A DNA stretch of 64,000 nt. It comes from Nematostella vectensis (taxonomy: Eukaryota; Cnidaria; Anthozoa; Actiniaria; Edwardsiidae). Within the stretch, counting starts at the first letter, position 1. Each line of letters starts with the position of its first letter. Under the pieces are notes generated by a model. That model was not told the origin of the DNA. It made no database searches and worked only from the letters and a program-made list of their open reading frames with translations. Of this stretch, positions 59,401-64,000 are shown one piece after another. Both the position numbers and the translations under genes were made by a program. The stretch covers positions 12,902,566 through 12,966,565 of the forward strand of contig NC_064035.1 in NCBI RefSeq assembly GCF_932526225.1. Direction: 5' to 3'.

Positions 59401-62400
59401 GAGTGCATAGAGTAGATTTTGCATTGGACTCAATACACATAATGGATTTGCATTGACAGACTGATTGTCATGACTGACTGACATACTGCCTGACTGACGA
59501 GCTGACTGACTGAGTGACTGAAGAGCTGACTGACTAAGTGACTGACGAGCTGACTGACTGAGTGACTGACGAGCTGACTGATTGACTAAGTCACTGACTG
59601 ACTGACGGGCTGACTGACTGACGAGCTGACTGATTGACTAAGTCACTGACTGATTGACTAAGTCACTGACTGACGGGCTGACTGACTGACGAGCTGACTG
59701 ATTGACTTAGTGACAGACTGACTGACTAAGGACCATACTGACCGCTTTAGTAGACTGACTGATTGGCGGACTGAATGACTGACAGGCTGACTGAATTAAT
59801 GCCTCTCTGACTGACAGACTGTCTGATTGTCATTGACTGACAAGCTGGCCGACTAACTGGGTGACTGACTGACGCCCTCCATGTCTAACATTCACGCCTA
59901 ACATCCATGACACACTGACGAGCTGACTGCAGCTTTTCCCACCTATTCACACCTCCATCCTTTGCTGCCCCCCATCTACGCTCTCGATTGAACAGTTATC
60001 TTAAGCCTTTACATAGTTTTTTTTGTAGCTTATTGAAGGCAGTTAATGTTTAGCACATGAAGTACCTATCTCTCATGTCTCTGAGGTCCGTTGTCAGCGC
60101 GAGGATTGCCATGATTTCACTTGCTACTGTGATGTCAAACTGAGTCTACAGAGACGCACGCAATAAGTCAACTCGAGCATGAATTGTTAATAGCCGCAAA
60201 TATGTTTCTGGATAGTACAGATGATTAAGTAGGGCCAGGGATATGCTAAAAGGTTCAATGATACAACGCTGCACAAATTAGTACACAAGACGATTGTTCC
60301 TGTCATTGAGGTGATACATGACAGCGGAAACTCGATATAACTATACTCTCAGTGTAACGATATCGATTGCAGATCCCCTTAACGATAAAACATAAAACCT
60401 ATTTCAAAAACGTCGCCAACGCAACCGGCAAATGGTGATTGAAAGTCCGCAGGGTACCATGGGTCTCATTATATTTCAACCAAATGCAGAATACGCATTA
60501 ACTGTACGACAATCCATTAAAGACGATCAATGTCTGGCTCTGGGGTTTATTTTTAACCTCTAACTTTGCGAATAATTAGTACCCATAAGCATCTTTCGGC
60601 CTTGGAACTGTAATTTGCTATTTCCATTCGCCTTTTGCAATGACAATGTTTTCTGAATTAGGTCTATTGAAAATAATATTGACTTAATGACACTCAGTAT
60701 AACTATACGAATTAAAGATCCCGTCCCGACAACCATAAACTAATATCTATTTAATAACGATACTCTCGTCAAAATGATGAAAGTTTTCAGTCCCTTGCCA
60801 TATCATTATATCGAGATTCCATCGTATCTCAATGTTGTGATTACAACCAAAAGCCTTATTATGTCCACGATGGAGGAGGATAAGGAGACGATAAATGAAG
60901 ATAAAATGGGTGAATGGGGTGAATGCACACACCTCTCTTGTCCGGTTCTGTTCAGTGGGTGACTGTCCGATGGTTATCTTCCGTAGATAACGATCATTCG
61001 TGTCAATCACTAACCAAAAAAAAAAAAAACACCTTAGATATAAGGCCAAAAAAGATGATTGAACACAAAGTCTAAAGACTGATTTATACCCCTTTGTAAT
61101 GTAATGGTGTCGGGGTCGATATCAAGCCTTGCAAACCTAGCGATCTCCTCAGCAGTAAGAAGATCTGGGTCAGTCTTGTCGATACCAAGTTTCTACAGAC
61201 AGAACTGATTGAGTTCCTAAAAAACAGATTTTTCATAAAAAGTTCATTAGAAATAGTAAGCAAGAGCCCGTTTTCACCTGGAGTCTTTTTAGCATGACTC
61301 TGGGGAACTCGCGTTTTCCACCTCTTTTTGGTACCAGTCGGTTATACAAGGCCTTGAAAAGCAAACAAGACAAGAAAAGTTAATTAATCAAATTGTGAAT
61401 AAAACCTCCAACAGAATTGTACAAATGGCGAGGATGATCATACTTGGTCTTTTTGTGTCGATTCATGAAATATCCTAGCGTCAATGGCAGCGGCTGGAAA
61501 AACAATCGGATCATATTCATATAGCACAGGCATAATTATAAAAGGTTAGGATTTCATGCGTCAGATGCCACATTCATATAGCACAAGTTTCTATATAAAA
61601 GGTTAGGATTTCAGGCGTCAGAAGTTACATTCATATAGTACAAGTATAAAAGGAAAGATGATCCTTACCTAGTAGGTTGTTGGCAGCTGTTATTGCATGG
61701 ATGTCACCTGTCAGGTGAAGGTTGAACTGAAGATGACAATAATAAGCTATTACTTTAGTGAACGCACTGAGAGTGCACATAACCGAATACCCTGCTGCTA
61801 ACTGGAACAAAATTTTCCCATTTCCCCCAAGTCGTAAGATTACAAATTTGTATAGATTTAGTTTCTTGCCTATAGCATAAATAAATGATGGTAAAAAAGG
61901 CTTGTTAAATTTGGTGATTGATTGTGTTAACAAATTATTATTCATTTTGTGATATGTCGTGTTAACTCGAAGCCCTGATTCATCATTCGAAGTGATTTGT
62001 GTATCCCTTCAAGGTAGGGCTCACCTCTTCCATAGGAATGACCTGTGAGTAACCACCTCCTGCAGCTCCACCTGAACACAAAAACACAATAAACAAGGGG
62101 CAAAGGCATCCAAACGAAATCGTATCGTCTTGTAGGTTAAACTGTCCATTGTATGTAGTGATAATGATGTTGGTGATGATGGTAGCAGTGCTGCTGATGA
62201 TGGTGATACTAGTGGTCAGAATCAGGGTAAAGTGCCATGATATTGATTATGATGATGATGAGGATGATTATAAGGATGATAGTGATTATGGTGGTGGTAG
62301 TGATAACGATAATGATACTGATGACAACGGCAGTGATGATTATCACAATCATGGTTGTGTTGATATAAATCATAAAATAGTAGCGATAGCGCTGGATCTA

Positions 62401-63002
62401 GTTTTCATGATCACGTTAAACAATGGCAAAAATCTGATTGGCAGCTATCCATTTTCTCACCTTTGATACCAAACGTAGGTCCTTGTGATGGCTGACGGAT
62501 GCACGTAAAACAGTTCTTCTTTAGGTGTGCTCCCATTGCCTGGGACACCCCGATGGTTGTTGTGCTCTTTCCCTCGCCAAATGGAGTAGGGGTTATCCTG
62601 TAGAGTGAACAGGATAATAAAGCTAAAATGAGCATAGAAAAAGAGCTAGGACATTCTTAGATTGCTCCTACAGTGTTTTTAAACACTATTAGAAGAGCCC
62701 TGAGAATCAAGTAAGGCATTGTGGGCCGAAAAATTAACAAGTCCTGATAAAGTATTGAAAGCAGCATGTCACGATACATTCGATACAGAAACCTTTGAGC
62801 ATGCTGTGCCTGTGTTTGATCATATGACTTTTAGTGAGAACCATGAACATTTAGCATCACCATATACCAGTGCATAATGCTTAAGTTACGTTGTCTCGGG
62901 TCCTTACCCTGCCACCACTACATATCTGCCATCGGGCACATCCTTCAGACGCTCCAAGGAGCGCAGGGAAACTTTGGCCTTTTTGTTACCATACAGCTCA
63001 AG
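53406..63002 (-). CDS. MTHFD1: C1-tetrahydrofolate synthase, formate-THF ligase domain (3' part of gene)
   Basis: Exons: 63002-62908, 62597-62461, 62071-62025, 61726-61669, 61493-61444, 61352-61278, 61192-61090, 61009-60933, 60145-60066, 59388-59328, 58757-58689, 57166-57055, 56944-56876, 56737-56667, 56338-56297, 55921-55821, 55453-55359, 54944-54862, 54661-54554, 54221-54140, 53747-53677, 53495-53406. All phases agree: 591 residues to the stop. The domain makes 10-formyl-THF from formate, THF and ATP. Motifs: P-loop [15 protein letters not shown]; signature [13 protein letters not shown] across an exon join; [49 protein letters not shown]; the C-terminal [20 protein letters not shown] and [17 protein letters not shown]. 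The dehydrogenase/cyclohydrolase part must lie past the right edge, so cytosolic MTHFD1 and mitochondrial MTHFD1L cannot be told apart. Six of its exon edges seed tandem repeats. Confidence 0.95.
53925..54165. repeat. about 115-bp repeat of an MTHFD1 exon edge (exon 54221-54140)
   Basis: GTCATCTTACMTTTAGGCAC plus TCCCTTGAGCTC occurs at the true donor (about 54130-54161) and again at about 54018-54051, preceded both times by TTCTGTTCTKGTGTTTTGGA. A weaker third copy is near 53928. The copied part spans codons ELKGVPK and the donor. Confidence 0.85.
54405..54590. repeat. degenerate repeat of an MTHFD1 exon edge (exon 54661-54554)
   Basis: About five further copies of GTTTACCTGATTCTTGTATCGG-like sequence (19-40 bp spacing) follow the true edge, TTTACCTGTTTCTTGTATCG. 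Each carries the codons for RYKKQ-like sequence, and most keep the donor CAG/GTAAAC in diverged form. Confidence 0.85.
54770..54880. repeat. 42-bp repeat of an MTHFD1 exon edge (exon 54944-54862)
   Basis: GATTCATACCGTGAGATCGT plus AAAG occurs at the true donor (54854) and again at 54812, with a third partial copy near 54770. It spans codons YDLT and donor ACG/GTATGA. Confidence 0.85.
57471..58711. repeat. 64-bp minisatellite made from an MTHFD1 exon edge (exon 58757-58689)
   Basis: About 20 copies including the true edge. Each holds CACACACTCACCTCTAAGGT plus CTG, whose reverse complement is the exon end CAGACCTTAGAG and donor GTGAGTGTGTG, followed by TGACRTGATCTCCGTGAGGT and ACATATTTGGGTAACG. 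The array occupies most of the 1.5-kb intron. All copies keep the strong donor consensus except the few reading CACCTAAGG. Confidence 0.95.
58960..59297. mobile_element. 338-bp MITE with 9-bp target duplication in an MTHFD1 intron
   Basis: Long inverted arms (about 90 bp or more) contain AGAAGTGAAGTGCTCGAGCT and AATCTATATTCT. The direct repeat TAATAATAT flanks it at 58951-58959 and 59298-59306. No coding capacity. A 9-bp duplication suggests a Mutator-like family (inference). Confidence 0.85.
59455..59960. repeat. (CTGA)n-derived minisatellite
   Basis: Tetranucleotide GACT/CTGA runs organised into higher-order units such as GACGAGCTGACTGACTGA, in an MTHFD1 intron. Confidence 0.9.
61508..61660. 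repeat. about 57-bp repeat, three copies
   Basis: Copies of CATTCATATAGCACAAG...TATAAAAGGTTAGGATTTCA end just before the donor of MTHFD1 exon 61726-61669 but do not include the exon edge. Confidence 0.8.
62145..62360. repeat. (GAT)n-rich microsatellite
   Basis: Imperfect GATGAT/GGTGAT tract in an MTHFD1 intron. Confidence 0.85.
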
Positions 63003-64000
63003 CTGTTGACAAACATGGACAAGCACACATATTTTGTTACCATAGAGCTCAAGCTGTTGACAGACATGGACAACCATACATATTTTGTTACTATATAGCT
63101 CAAGCTGTTGACAGACATGGGCAACCATACATATTTTGTTACCATAGAGCTCAAGCTGTTGACAAACATGGACAAGCACACATATTTTGTTACCATAGAG
63201 CTCGAGCTTGTGACAGACATGGACAACCATACATATTTTGTTACCATAGAGCTCAAGCTGTTGACAGACATGGACAACCATACATATTTTGTTATTATAG
63301 AGCTCAAGCTGTTGACAGACATGGACAACCATACATATTTTGTTACCATAGAGCTCAAGCTGTTGACAGACATGGGCAACCATACATATTTTGTTACCAT
63401 AGAGCTCAAGCTGTTGACAAACATGGACAAGCACACATATTTTGTTACCATAGAGCTCGAGCTGTTGACAGACATGGACAACCATACATATTTTGTTACC
63501 ATTGAGCTCAAGCTGTTGACAAACATGGACAACCATAGATATTTTGTTACCATAGAGCTCAAGCTGTTGACAGACATTGGCAACCATACATATTTTGTTA
63601 CCATAGAGCTCAAGCTGTTGACAGACATGGACAGCCATACATATTTTGTTACCATAGAGCTCAAGCTGTTGACAGACATGGGCAACCATACATATTTTGT
63701 TACCATAGAGCTCAAGCTGTTGACAGACATGGACAACCATACATATTTTGTTACCATAGAGCTCAAGCTGTTGACAGACATGGGCAACCATACATATTTT
63801 GTTACCATAGAGCTCAAGCTGTTGACAGACATGGACAAGCATACATATTTGTTAACATAGAGCTCAAGCTGTTGATAGACATGGGCAACCATACACATTT
63901 TGTTACCATAGAGCTCAAGCTGTTGACAGACATAGACAACCATACATATTTTGTTACCATAGAGCTCAAGCTGTTGACAAACATGGACAACCATACATAT
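62990..64000. repeat. 51-bp in-frame minisatellite made from an MTHFD1 exon 5' edge and acceptor
   Basis: About 19 copies run from the acceptor of exon 63002-62908 to the window edge. Read on the minus strand each unit has TGTCAACAG/CTTGAGCTCT plus ATGGTAACAAAATATGTRTG, the acceptor and first codons (LELYGNK) of the real exon. The 51-bp unit is 17 codons without a stop, giving LELYGNKICMVVHVCQQ repeats. A one-base deletion near 63850 breaks the frame about 16 units upstream. Confidence 0.95.

Noticed and set aside
62904-63994. 312- and 349-codon minus-strand frames as a separate repetitive protein
   Set aside because: They are the 51-bp array running into the authentic MTHFD1 exon at 63002. 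Reported instead as a possible alternative-acceptor array.

Overview
This window reads as nuclear DNA of an intron-rich invertebrate animal, most likely an anthozoan cnidarian of the sea-anemone or coral type. The genes are clear animal families with conserved intron phases: a ROR-type CRD/kringle receptor, a K2P channel, SOAT, a phosphagen kinase, a Not/EMX-type homeobox gene, a clan-2 cytochrome P450 and MTHFD1. Introns and intergenic DNA are full of minisatellites and short inverted-repeat elements. The organism call is inference; no ribosomal or mitochondrial marker is present. Gene models were rebuilt by joining exons with GT-AG borders and matching phases.

Layout. 1-7762 (-): first eleven exons of a modular surface protein (signal peptide, frizzled-type CRD, kringle, FN3, SEA, FN3), running off the left edge. 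7.8-13.1 kb: intergenic, with small inverted-repeat elements. 13095-16860 (+): complete two-pore K+ channel. 17.5-18.8 kb: large CT-rich minisatellite. 20282-26400 (-): complete 15-exon sterol O-acyltransferase, head-to-head with 26737-30219 (+), a complete phosphagen-kinase homologue that has lost catalytic residues. 32565-34916 (+): two-exon homeobox gene with an eh1 repressor motif. 36378-36541: a tiny terminal-inverted-repeat element carrying a type I hammerhead ribozyme. 39602-44130 (+): complete five-exon cytochrome P450. 45809-46672 (-): unrecognised 287-residue reading frame. 48.4-51.2 kb: foldback-type element whose arms are inverted minisatellites. 53406-63002 (-): 22 exons giving nearly all of the formate-tetrahydrofolate ligase domain of MTHFD1, with the 5' end beyond the right edge.

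The most striking feature is shared by several unrelated genes. Many minisatellites are built from an exon edge: the repeat unit contains the end of an exon plus its splice site, or the last codons plus the stop codon, copied in tandem into the neighbouring intron or 3' flank. I find twelve clear cases (FN3, SEA, kringle, CYP exon 2, six MTHFD1 edges, the homeobox stop and the 45.8-kb gene stop) and two degenerate ones in the phosphagen kinase. Eleven of the twelve lie on the 3' side of an exon. The exception is an in-frame 51-bp array of 3' splice sites at the right end of the window.

The genes do not form one pathway: they cover surface signalling, K+ leak current, sterol esterification, a probable pseudoenzyme, transcription, oxidation and one-carbon metabolism. 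What links them is this mode of repeat growth.
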